A DNA stretch of 64,000 nt from Thermus caldilimi (lineage in GTDB: Bacteria; Deinococcota; Deinococci; Deinococcales; Thermaceae), in NCBI RefSeq assembly GCF_004684245.1, contig NZ_CP038452.1:1164796-1228795 (forward strand), given 5' to 3'. The notes under the pieces were generated by a model. The model was not told the DNA's origin. It worked only from the letters and a program-made list of their open reading frames with translations, and searched no databases. This document shows positions 45,243-52,990 of this stretch, piece by piece (the first letter of the stretch is position 1; each line of letters opens with the position of its first letter). The translations under genes were made by a program, and so were the position numbers.

Positions 45243-46765
45243 CTGAGCCGGGCGAAGAAACCCTTTAGGAGCTTAGCACACTCCCCTTCCAGGACGCCAC
45301 CCCTGAGGCCTTCCCCCTGGCCGAACCGGGTCAAGGCCCCCTCCTTCAGATTCTCCACCCCGTAGACCACCTCCACCCCGGCCTCCTTCAGGGCATGAAG
45401 GCACATGCGACACGGCTCCAGGGTCACGTAAAGCCTTCCTCCCCGGGCCCCACGGCCCACCTCCCTAAGGAGGAGCATCTCCGCATGGGCCGTGGGGTCC
45501 CGGGTAGCCTCCACCTGATTGTGAGCCCTGTACACCCTTTCCCCCACCACCAAGACCGCCCCCACCGGTACCTCCCCCTCCTGGAAGGCCCGCCTGGCCT
45601 CCTCGAGGGCCAAGGCCATGTACCGCTCCTCCTCGGAGGGAGGATAGAAGCCCAGCACCTCCACCACCCGCTTACCCTCCGCCCTCACCGGCCAAAGGGG
45701 CTTGAGCTCCTTAGGTACCCCTTTCTCCCCCAAAAAGTCCACCAGGCGCTTTCTCCCGTAGGGCATGGCCAGGTAGTCTCCCGGCAAGGGGCGGCGGAAC
45801 CCGAGGGGAAGGGGCAGCCTGGGCGCGGGGGGAAGGAGAAAAAGGGTACCTCCTTTGCGCCTGGCCGTGTAGCCGCCGGGCAGGGTGGCCACCTTGCCCC
45901 CTAAAGCCTCCTCCAGAAGGGCGATAAGCCGGGCCTCAGGCCGGAGGTCTAAGGCCTCCAGCATCCAGCGCAAAGCCCTCCGTCTAAGGGCCCCAGGAGC
46001 CTCCAAAAGAGGTACCGCCCGGTAGGCGGGCACGAAGAAGCGGGGATCGGGTAGGAGGCGGGCTTTGGCCTCCTTCTCCAGGTGAGCCTCCTCCTCCATC
46101 CGCACCTGGGCAAAGCGGGAAAGCGCCTCCTTGGCCCCAGGAAACCGCTCCTCCACAAGGGGAAGCACCTTAAGCCTCAGGTAGTTGCGATCCCGGGAAA
46201 GGTCCTGGTTGGAGGAATCCTCCCGCCACGCTTCCCCCAGGGCCTTGAGGTAGGCCCTTAACTCCTCGCGGCGAAAGGCCAGAAGGGGGCGGACCACAAG
46301 CCCCTCCTTTTCCCGGATACCCAGGCCCCGGGCCGTGCCCTGAAGGAGTTTGAGGAGCACGGTTTCCGCCTGGTCGTCCAGGGTATGGGCGGTGAGGATG
46401 GCCTTGGCCTTCACCTCCTTGGCCACCCGGTGCAGGAAGGCGTAGCGGATCTCCCGGGCCACCGCCTCGAGGTTCTCCCCCCGTTCCCTGGCCACCCTGG
46501 CCACCTCCACCCGCTCGGCATAAAAGGGAAAGCCAAGCCTTTCCGCCAGGGCCTTCACAAAGGCCCTATCCTCCCTGCTTTCCGGGCGCAGGGCGTGGTC
46601 CAGATGGGCCACCACCGCCTCCCGCCCAGCCCGCTTCACCAGGTGGGCCAGGGCCACGGAATCCCCGCCCCCGGAAACCGCCAGCACCAAAGGGTCCCGG
46701 GGCGCAAGCCGGGCCAGGCGCTTCTGGAAAGCTTCCTCCAATTCCTGCGGGAAGCCCTCAGGCAA
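45221..46765 (-). CDS. tilS: TilS-TadA fusion: tRNA(Ile)-lysidine synthase joined to tRNA adenosine deaminase
   Basis: 514 residues. Part 1 (about 1-375) is TilS: the PP-loop SGGGDS at 31-36, HLDHALRPES, LTAHTLDDQAETVLLKLLQG, and the C-terminal TilS domain. Part 2 (about 383-514) is a cytidine-deaminase-fold TadA: HAE at 427-429 and PCRMC at 451-455, the zinc and proton-shuttle residues. Both modify anticodon wobble bases (C34 of tRNA-Ile2 and A34 of tRNA-Arg). TTG 46765 overlaps the copZ stop by 8 bp. The last seven codons and stop are inside tRNA-Ser(CGA). Confidence 0.92.
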   Translation of the reverse strand: MPEGFPQELEEAFQKRLARLAPRDPLVLAVSGGGDSVALAHLVKRAGREAVVAHLDHALRPESREDRAFVKALAERLGFPFYAERVEVARVARERGENLEAVAREIRYAFLHRVAKEVKAKAILTAHTLDDQAETVLLKLLQGTARGLGIREKEGLVVRPLLAFRREELRAYLKALGEAWREDSSNQDLSRDRNYLRLKVLPLVEERFPGAKEALSRFAQVRMEEEAHLEKEAKARLLPDPRFFVPAYRAVPLLEAPGALRRRALRWMLEALDLRPEARLIALLEEALGGKVATLPGGYTARRKGGTLFLLPPAPRLPLPLGFRRPLPGDYLAMPYGRKRLVDFLGEKGVPKELKPLWPVRAEGKRVVEVLGFYPPSEEERYMALALEEARRAFQEGEVPVGAVLVVGERVYRAHNQVEATRDPTAHAEMLLLREVGRGARGGRLYVTLEPCRMCLHALKEAGVEVVYGVENLKEGALTRFGQGEGLRGGVLEGECAKLLKGFFARLREGCRSG

Positions 46766-47150
46766 GCCTGGCCACCTCCGCCTTCAGGGTAGAAAAGCAG
46801 CAACGCCCCCTGGGGTTGCGCTGATCACAGGCGCATCGCTTGGTCCTGACCCCTTCTTCCACCTGGGCCACCGGGTCCTGTCCTTGGCGCAAGGCCTCTG
46901 CCAACCCTTCCCGGGTCCAGTCGAAGCAGTAGCAGACAAGGGAGGCTCCCTTATCGTAGATGGGGAAGCGCACCTCTTCCCGGAGAAATACCCCCTCCTG
47001 GCCGTAGTAGACCACCGGGCAAGCGGGATCCTGGCAAAGGTAGTGGGGGCTAGCCGGGTCCATTCGCGCCAGGGCCTTCCCCGTGAGGAAGTTCTTCACC
47101 GTCTTCAAGGGCACCTCGAGGCCTACCTTTCCATTCTGCGGGCAAAGCAT
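46758..47150 (-). CDS. CopZ-like iron-sulfur/zinc metallochaperone domain protein
   Basis: 130 residues matching the N-terminal Fe-S/zinc domain of Archaeoglobus CopZ: FLTGKALARM, YLCQDPACPVVYYG (Cys), VCYCFDWTREGL (Cys-x-Cys) and the C-terminal CACDQRNPRGRCC. Up to nine Cys could bind a [2Fe-2S] and zinc. It lacks the copper-binding HMA domain. ATG 47150 has GTGGAGGT upstream. It is divergent from a CDGSH protein (another [2Fe-2S] protein) and overlaps tilS-tadA. Confidence 0.75.
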   Translation of the reverse strand: MLCPQNGKVGLEVPLKTVKNFLTGKALARMDPASPHYLCQDPACPVVYYGQEGVFLREEVRFPIYDKGASLVCYCFDWTREGLAEALRQGQDPVAQVEEGVRTKRCACDQRNPRGRCCFSTLKAEVARLA

Positions 47151-47169
47151 ACCTCCACTTTATCCCCGG

Positions 47170-47175
47170 TATCCT
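47170..47175 (+). promoter_or_regulatory. -10-like element of the CDGSH gene
   Basis: TATCCT ends 7 bp before ATG 47182; no Shine-Dalgarno. Matches the leaderless spacing seen at several other genes. Confidence 0.4.
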
Positions 47176-47181
47176 GAGGGC

Positions 47182-47391
47182 ATGAAGCTTCGCTTCCGCC
47201 AGGATGGGCCCTACGTGTTGGACTTGCCCGAAGGAACTCCCTTCCGGCTCAACGGGGAAGAAAGGCGCCTGGAAAGGGCCAAGCTGGCCCTTTGCCGCTG
47301 CGGCCATTCCCGGAACAAGCCCTTCTGCGACGGAACCCACAAGGAGGTGGGGTTTCAAGCGGAAAGGGGGGAACTGGAAATAGAGCCCTAG
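47182..47391 (+). CDS. CDGSH-type [2Fe-2S] protein
   Basis: 69 residues. The diagnostic cluster motif is C-x-C-x10-C-D-G-T-H as CRCGHSRNKPFCDGTH near residues 38-53, with three Cys and one His ligands. The N-terminal half (PYVLDLPEGTPFRLNG) is a small beta region. Such MitoNEET-like proteins transfer or sense clusters. It is divergent from the CopZ-like gene, and its stop overlaps the convergent glycosyltransferase fragment by 4 bp. Confidence 0.9.
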   Translation: MKLRFRQDGPYVLDLPEGTPFRLNGEERRLERAKLALCRCGHSRNKPFCDGTHKEVGFQAERGELEIEP

Positions 47392-47777
47392 AGGTCAGTC
47401 CTGGGGCGCAAGCCCTCCGGCAAGTCCAAGCGGCCGTGGAGGGTGGTCAGGGTAGGGGTTGAGCTGTGGCGGGCGAAGGGAAAGGCAAGGTCATCCACGT
47501 GGGAGTGAATGATGTCAAAACGGTCCGTCTCCAAGTAGACCTCCTCCAACATGGCCATGTGGAGGGCCAGACCATCCCTGGCCCCCGTAAGGCGCAACCC
47601 TCCCTCCGCCATAGGCACCAGGCGGGCACTGGTGCGGGAGTCCGCTGAGGCAAAGAGGGTAACCTCATGCCCGCGGCGCACCAGTTCCTCCACCAGGGCA
47701 TGCACTACCCGCTCCGTTCCGCCATAAAACTTGGGTGGAACAGCCTCGTAAAGCGGCGCAATCTGAGCGATCCGCAT
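47388..47777 (-). pseudogene. Truncated GT4-family glycosyltransferase (N-terminal half only)
   Basis: 129 residues. The beginning MRIAQIAPLYEAVPPKFYGGTERVV (in pieces), LVRRGHEVTLFASADSRTSARLV and FDIIHSHVDDLAFPFARHSSTPT is the N-terminal Rossmann domain of a GT4 glycosyltransferase. The protein stops right after TTLHGRLDLPEG; the whole sugar-nucleotide-binding C-terminal domain (about 200 residues) is absent. The stop overlaps the CDGSH gene, so the lost half was probably deleted. AAGGAGGG precedes the ATG, so a short product may still be made. Confidence 0.8.
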
Positions 47778-47812
47778 GGCCCAACCCTCCTTTTGTCTGG
47801 TGGATACGGGAA

Positions 47813-47840
47813 CCGGCTAGCCGCCCGAATCCCTAGCCGG
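47813..47840. other. Stem-loop upstream of the truncated glycosyltransferase, after treS
   Basis: CCGGCTAG (47813-47820) and CTAGCCGG (47833-47840) form an 8-bp stem with a 12-nt loop. It follows the treS stop (47888) on the minus strand and lacks a T-tract. It may be a weak terminator or processing site. Confidence 0.4.
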
Positions 47841-47887
47841 ACGGCCTTGCCCTGAACTTTCATTTTAGCAAAGCCAGTCCTAAGGCC

Positions 47888-50797
47888 CTAGCCCTTCCCG
47901 TCCCCAACCCTCCTTTGCCAGCGCTTAAGCACCTCTTGCCGGCTTGGCTTCTCCTCCCGCAAGGCCTGCTCCTGGGCCAAGGCCAGCATGACCTGGGGAA
48001 ACCGCTCCAGAGACTCCAAAGCCTCTTGGGCCGCCTCCTGGTAGGCCTGAAAAAGGGCCTCCTCCAGAAAGTCCGTAGCGGGGTCCACCCAGCTTTCCGC
48101 CTCGGTTACTTCCTCGGCAGCCAGGTAAAGGGCCCGCTCCAGATCGTAGGCCAGCCGGGCCAGGTCCATAAGGGGCAGGCCCCGGGCTTCCTTTCCCAGG
48201 GCAAGAAGGAAAACCTCCCCTTCCACCTCCACAAAAGCCCCCAGGCCGCGGTTTAATAGGGGTACCCCATCCCCCTCCCCCTCTACCTCCCGCAAGGCCC
48301 GGTGCAGAAGGGCAAGCCGCACCCCCAGTAGCCGGACCAGAGCCTCGAGCTCTCGGAGGGCATCCGCCATCAGACCCAAGGCCCCTTGCCCCACCGGATG
48401 GTCCTGTAGCCGGGCCAGGCCCTCTCCCGCCAGCCTTAAGGCGTAGGCAAACGCCTCTTGGGGCCGACCGGAAGGCAGGGTGCCGGTAAGGGCAAGAACC
48501 CGCCGCTCCCGGCCCCGTTCCCAGTAAAGCCCACCCCCGGGCTTCAGGATCCAGGGGAGATCCAGGTGGGAAAGAAGCCGCTCCGTCCGGTCCAGCCAGC
48601 CATCCTGGACCAACCCCACCTGGAGCCAAACCCCTTCCCCCGCCGCTAGACCCGGGCGGAGGAGTTCCAAGGCCTCGGGAACCGGGCCCTGGTAACGGCC
48701 CCGGTAGTGGGCCCTGAGGCTTCGGCCCTCAAATCCCTGGGCAAGCCGCCTCAAGAGCAGGGTGTAGAAATCGGGGTCCTGGGAAAGCTCAAAGAGGTAA
48801 CCCCCCGTGCCCCGCACCTGGGCAAAAACCCCAGGCCCCTCCCTTTCCGGGCGGAGGGCGATGGGCAAAAAGGCCTCTTGAACTACCCCCTCCCCCTCGA
48901 GGCGCAAGAGGGTGAGGTACAAGGGGGGGTCTTTCCGGAAACGAAGGGCATCCTTAAGCTCCACCCTTACAGGCCTCGAGGCCAACCAAGCCCGTTCCTT
49001 AAGGGCCTCCCCCAAGGCCCTTAAAAAGGCGGCCCGGGCCGTTTCGTCCACTAGGGTATCTATGAAGAGGCTCTCCACCCCCCCGGAAAGGGGGATGAAG
49101 GGCAGGAGGACTTCCACCGCATCCTCCCCGGATGCTGCCCAGTCGGGAAGGTAGAGGCGTTCCACCTCCTCTTTGGGCCTTAGGGCGAAGAGGCTGAAGC
49201 CGTGGGGCCCCAAGGCCAGGCGGTAGCGGCCCTCCACCGGGGGAAAAGGGTTCTGGGAAAAAAGCTCCACCGGGACCTGCCCCTCGTACCCCTCCAAGGG
49301 CAGGTCAAAGGCCTGGGTGTAGCGGGAGAGGTTCGCCACCACCAGGATCCTCTCCCCCTCATACTCCCTCTCATAAGCCAGGATGCGCCGGTTCGTCACA
49401 GGCAGTAGGCGCAAAGCCCCCCGGCCGAAGATCTTGGCGTACCGGTGGCGGATGCCTAGGAAGCGGCGGATGAAGTTAAGAAGGGAGTGGGGATTCTCCT
49501 GCTGGGCCTCCACGTTCACAAACTGGTAGCTGTAAGGCCCCTCGCTCACCGGAGGCAGAAAGAGGCGATGGTAGGGAGCGCGGGAAAAGCCCGCATTCCG
49601 GTCCGCCGACCACTGCATGGGGGTCCTTACCCCGTTGCGGTCCCCTAGGAAGGGGTTATCCCCCATGCCGATCTCGTCCCCGTAGTAGAGGATGGGGCTT
49701 CCCTTGAGGGTGAAAAGGAGGGCGTGGAGAAGCTCAAAGCGGCGCCTATCCCCGCCCAGAAGGGGCATGAGGCGGCGGCGGATCCCCAGGTTGATCCGGT
49801 ACCGGGGATCGGGGGCATAGACCTCCCACAGGAACTCCCGCTCCTCCTCCGTGACCTTCTCCAGGGTCAGCTCGTCGTGGTTGCGCAGGAAAAGGGCCCA
49901 CTGGGCAGCCTCGGGTATGCCTTCCGTCTCCTGAAGCATGGCCTCGATGGGCCCCCGGTCCTCCCGGCGCAGGGCCAGGAAGAGCCGGGGCATCAGGGGG
50001 AAGTTGTAGGCCATGTGCACTCCATCCCCCTCGCCAAAGTAGGGCAGGGTTTCCTCGGGCCACATGTTGGCCTCGGCCAAGAGGACCTTGCCGGGGCCAT
50101 ACCGCTCCTCTAAGGCCTTGCGCAGGCGCTTCACCGCCTCGATGGTCTCAGGCAGGTTCTCGCAACTGGTCCCCTCCCGCTCGTAGAGGTAGGGGATGGC
50201 GTCCAGACGGAAGCCATCCACCCCCAGGTCGGCCCAGAAGAACATCACCTGGTGCATGGCCCTTTCCACCTCGGGGTTATCCCAGTTGAGGTCGGGCTGG
50301 TGGTGGTAGAAGCGGTGCCAGTAGTAGGCCCCGGCCACCGGGTCGAAGGTCCAGTTGCTGGGCTCAAAGTCCTGGAAGATGACCCTAACCCCCTGGTACT
50401 TCTCCGGGGTGTGGCTCCACACGTAAAAGTCCCGCAAAGGGCTACCCGGCTTCCTGGCCTCCTGGAACCAGGGGTGGTCGATGGAGGTATGGTTGAGAAC
50501 CAGTTCAACGATCACCCGCATCCCCCTTTCGTGGGCTTCGTCCAGAAAGCGCTGGAAGTCCTCCAGGGTCCCGTGGACGGGAAGGATCTGGTAGTAGTCC
50601 GAGATATCGTACCCGTCGTCCCGCAGGGGAGACTGGAAGAAGGGCATGAGCCATAGGGTGTTGACCCCCAGGGCCTCCAGGTAGGCAAGCTTCCTCCTCA
50701 GGCCCTCAAAGTCCCCGTAGCCGTCGTCGTTGGCGTCAAAAAAGGAACGCACGTGGAGCTGGTAGATAACCGCATCCTTGTACCAAAAGGGATCCAC
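47888..50797 (-). CDS. treS: Trehalose synthase (maltose isomerase) with C-terminal maltokinase-like region
   Basis: 969 residues, the long Thermus form. The N-terminal GH13 domain (about 1-550) interconverts maltose and trehalose: nucleophile in GFRLDAIPYLYE, acid/base in LLAEANMWPEE, and the third acid in LRNHDELT. The C-terminal about 400 residues resemble a degenerate maltokinase or stabilising extension. I choose GTG 50797 (VDPFWYKDAVIYQLH), which matches other TreS N-termini, over TTG 50806. It lies 19 bp after otsAB on the same strand. Confidence 0.93.
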   Translation of the reverse strand: MDPFWYKDAVIYQLHVRSFFDANDDGYGDFEGLRRKLAYLEALGVNTLWLMPFFQSPLRDDGYDISDYYQILPVHGTLEDFQRFLDEAHERGMRVIVELVLNHTSIDHPWFQEARKPGSPLRDFYVWSHTPEKYQGVRVIFQDFEPSNWTFDPVAGAYYWHRFYHHQPDLNWDNPEVERAMHQVMFFWADLGVDGFRLDAIPYLYEREGTSCENLPETIEAVKRLRKALEERYGPGKVLLAEANMWPEETLPYFGEGDGVHMAYNFPLMPRLFLALRREDRGPIEAMLQETEGIPEAAQWALFLRNHDELTLEKVTEEEREFLWEVYAPDPRYRINLGIRRRLMPLLGGDRRRFELLHALLFTLKGSPILYYGDEIGMGDNPFLGDRNGVRTPMQWSADRNAGFSRAPYHRLFLPPVSEGPYSYQFVNVEAQQENPHSLLNFIRRFLGIRHRYAKIFGRGALRLLPVTNRRILAYEREYEGERILVVANLSRYTQAFDLPLEGYEGQVPVELFSQNPFPPVEGRYRLALGPHGFSLFALRPKEEVERLYLPDWAASGEDAVEVLLPFIPLSGGVESLFIDTLVDETARAAFLRALGEALKERAWLASRPVRVELKDALRFRKDPPLYLTLLRLEGEGVVQEAFLPIALRPEREGPGVFAQVRGTGGYLFELSQDPDFYTLLLRRLAQGFEGRSLRAHYRGRYQGPVPEALELLRPGLAAGEGVWLQVGLVQDGWLDRTERLLSHLDLPWILKPGGGLYWERGRERRVLALTGTLPSGRPQEAFAYALRLAGEGLARLQDHPVGQGALGLMADALRELEALVRLLGVRLALLHRALREVEGEGDGVPLLNRGLGAFVEVEGEVFLLALGKEARGLPLMDLARLAYDLERALYLAAEEVTEAESWVDPATDFLEEALFQAYQEAAQEALESLERFPQVMLALAQEQALREEKPSRQEVLKRWQRRVGDGKG

Positions 50798-50816
50798 GAT
50801 CCCCAAGTATGCGCCC

Positions 50817-52880
50817 CTAGAGGTAAGACTTCAAGTAGGCCAGGACCGCCTCCACATCCTTAAACCGCCCTTCCGCCCGGGTGGGCCCCGGGCCCACCTT
50901 AAAGGTCAGCCCTTTCCCCTCAAGGGCCTGGAAAGCGGACTCATCGGTGGCATCGTCCCCGATGTAGACAGGGGTGTGGCCGGGATGTCTTTCCAAAAGC
51001 CGCAACACCGCCTGGCCTTTGCTGGTCCCCTTAGGCTTGATCTCCAAGACCTTCTTCCCCGCAAGGGCCTCGAGGCCCAAGGCCTCCAAAAGCTCCCGCT
51101 GGGCGGCAAGCCACCCCTCCAGGCAGGCCCGGGCTCTTTCCTCATCCTCCGCCCCCCGGTAGTGGAGGGCCAGGGCAAACCCCTTATCCTCCAACCAAAC
51201 CCCCGGGCAGGAGGGAAGTACCCGCCGCAGGGGGCCGAGGTCCACAGGAAAAAGGGGATGGCTTTCCCCACCCACCTCGCCTTCCTCCAAGCCATGCCCC
51301 CCCACCACCCTCAGGCCCGGAAGGGGTAGGAGCCTGGCCAGATCCTCCACCCGCCTCCCCGTGATCACGTAGAGGGGGTAGCGGACCATGAGCGCCCTTA
51401 GAACCTCCAAGGCCTCGGGGTGGGGAAAGGCCTCCTCCGGCCTAGGGGCGATGGGCGCCAGGGTGCCGTCGTAGTCCAGGAGGAAAAGGGGCTTTTCCAC
51501 CCTCATCCCACCCCTTCGGGACCCCTGCCCCAAATGAACCTCCAAGGAGGAGAGGAAACGATCCGCCCAGCTTTGGGCATCCAAAGCCTCCACCCTCGCC
51601 TTCAACGCCCTAAGCCTCTCCTGCCGCTCCCCATAGGGCATGCGCAAGGCCCTATCCAGGGCGGCAGCCATGCCATCCAGGTCGTAGGGGTTCACCAGGA
51701 GGGCCTCCTTGAGGTACTCCGCTGCCCCGGCCAGGTTGGAGAGGACCAATACCCCTTCCGAGGAGGTGTAGGCATACTCCAGGGCCACCAGGTTCATCCC
51801 GTCCCGCAAGGGGGTGATGAGGGCTACGTCGGCGGCCCGGTAGAAAGCGGCAAGCTCCTCCTGGGTGTAGGTCTGATAGAAGTAGCGGAGGGGCACCCAG
51901 TCCTCCCGCAGGAAACCACCCAGGATGCGCCCCACCACCTCGTCCACCTGGCGCTTGAGCTCGCGGTAGGCGGCCACCTGGGTGCGGCTTGGGGTGGCGA
52001 TCTGGAAAAAGGCCACCCGGCCCCGCCAGTGGGGGTAGGCCTGGAGGAAGCGTTCAAAGGCCAAAAGCCTTTCCCGGATCCCCTTGGTGTAGTCCAGCCG
52101 GTCCACCCCCAGGATCAAGCGGTCCACCCCGGCCAGGCGCCGTAGGCTCCTGGCGTAGGCCCCCACCTCTGGGCTTTGCGAAAGCTCGTGGAACCGGTGG
52201 GTATCGATGCCTAAGGGATAGGCCTCCACCCGCACGGTGCGCTCCCCCACCCGCACCCCGTTCCCCTCCACAGAAAAGCCGTAATAGGCAGCGGTACGCA
52301 GGAAGTTCTCCGCATACTCCCAGGTATGGAAACCCACCAGGTCTGCCCCCAGCACCCCCTCCACCAAGGCCCTTCCCCAGGGAAGGATGCGGAAAACCCC
52401 GCTGGAGGGCCAGGGAATGTGGAAGAAGAAGCCTATGGGGCCTTGGATCCTCTCCCGGAGCAGCCCAGGGAGGAGAAGGAGATGGTAATCCTGCACAAAG
52501 ACCGTATCTCCCTTCCGGTGAACGCGGGCTACCGCCTCGGCAAAGCGGCGGTTTACCCGCAGGTAATCCTGGAAATACTCCCGTCTTAACTCTATCTTCT
52601 CTAGGAAGTAGTGGCAAAGGGGCCAGAGGATCCGGTTGGAAAACCCTCCATAGTAGCCCTGCCATTCCTTCTCGCTGAGGAAAACCCTTTCCAGCCGGAT
52701 CCCGGTTTGCCTGGGCTGGGTCATGCGACCCCTTTCACTCCACTCCGCCGCAGCCACCCAGGTCCCTCCCCGGGCCTCGAGGACCGGCAACAAGGCGGTG
52801 GCCAGCCCCCCCACCGCGGGGACTAGGCCCTCGGCGGTCAAACGGAAGGGGGCACGGTTGGCCACGATAATCAGACTCAC
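50817..52880 (-). CDS. otsA: OtsA-OtsB fusion: trehalose-6-phosphate synthase/phosphatase
   Basis: 687 residues. Part 1 (about 1-455) is GT20 trehalose-6-phosphate synthase: IIVANRAPF, VFVQDYHLLLLPGLLRE, GVDRLDYTKGI and PLRDGMNLVALEY. Part 2 (about 459-687) is a HAD phosphatase: DYDGTLAP at 469-476 and VYIGDDATDESAFQAL. Met459 (51506) has AAGGGGTGGG upstream and could start a separate OtsB. The start GTG 52880 lies 8 bp after TATACT and is probably leaderless. It works with TreS to give two trehalose routes. Confidence 0.92.
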   Translation of the reverse strand: MSLIIVANRAPFRLTAEGLVPAVGGLATALLPVLEARGGTWVAAAEWSERGRMTQPRQTGIRLERVFLSEKEWQGYYGGFSNRILWPLCHYFLEKIELRREYFQDYLRVNRRFAEAVARVHRKGDTVFVQDYHLLLLPGLLRERIQGPIGFFFHIPWPSSGVFRILPWGRALVEGVLGADLVGFHTWEYAENFLRTAAYYGFSVEGNGVRVGERTVRVEAYPLGIDTHRFHELSQSPEVGAYARSLRRLAGVDRLILGVDRLDYTKGIRERLLAFERFLQAYPHWRGRVAFFQIATPSRTQVAAYRELKRQVDEVVGRILGGFLREDWVPLRYFYQTYTQEELAAFYRAADVALITPLRDGMNLVALEYAYTSSEGVLVLSNLAGAAEYLKEALLVNPYDLDGMAAALDRALRMPYGERQERLRALKARVEALDAQSWADRFLSSLEVHLGQGSRRGGMRVEKPLFLLDYDGTLAPIAPRPEEAFPHPEALEVLRALMVRYPLYVITGRRVEDLARLLPLPGLRVVGGHGLEEGEVGGESHPLFPVDLGPLRRVLPSCPGVWLEDKGFALALHYRGAEDEERARACLEGWLAAQRELLEALGLEALAGKKVLEIKPKGTSKGQAVLRLLERHPGHTPVYIGDDATDESAFQALEGKGLTFKVGPGPTRAEGRFKDVEAVLAYLKSYL

Positions 52881-52887
52881 GAAAGTC

Positions 52888-52893
52888 AGTATA
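52888..52893 (-). promoter_or_regulatory. -10 element of otsAB-treS (TATACT), leaderless start
   Basis: TATACT ends 8 bp before GTG 52880 in an AT-rich 110-bp intergenic region shared with aglA. No clear -35 is visible. Confidence 0.5.
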
Positions 52894-52978
52894 AACCGGG
52901 ATCGGAAACTTATTCTGGATTCTATACACGATCAGAAGGATCTGTCTGGAAATCCTTCCACATGCCGTCCCGTTGCGG

Positions 52979-52984
52979 TAGACT
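52979..52984 (+). promoter_or_regulatory. -10-like element of aglA (TAGACT), leaderless start
   Basis: TAGACT ends 7 bp before ATG 52991 with no Shine-Dalgarno. A weak TTCCAC 17 bp upstream could be the -35. Confidence 0.45.
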
Positions 52985-52990
52985 CCGGGC

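Noticed and set aside
50798..50806. TTG 50806 as treS start
   Set aside because: It adds three residues ahead of the conserved VDPFWYKDAV N-terminus; GTG 50797 matches known TreS proteins better.
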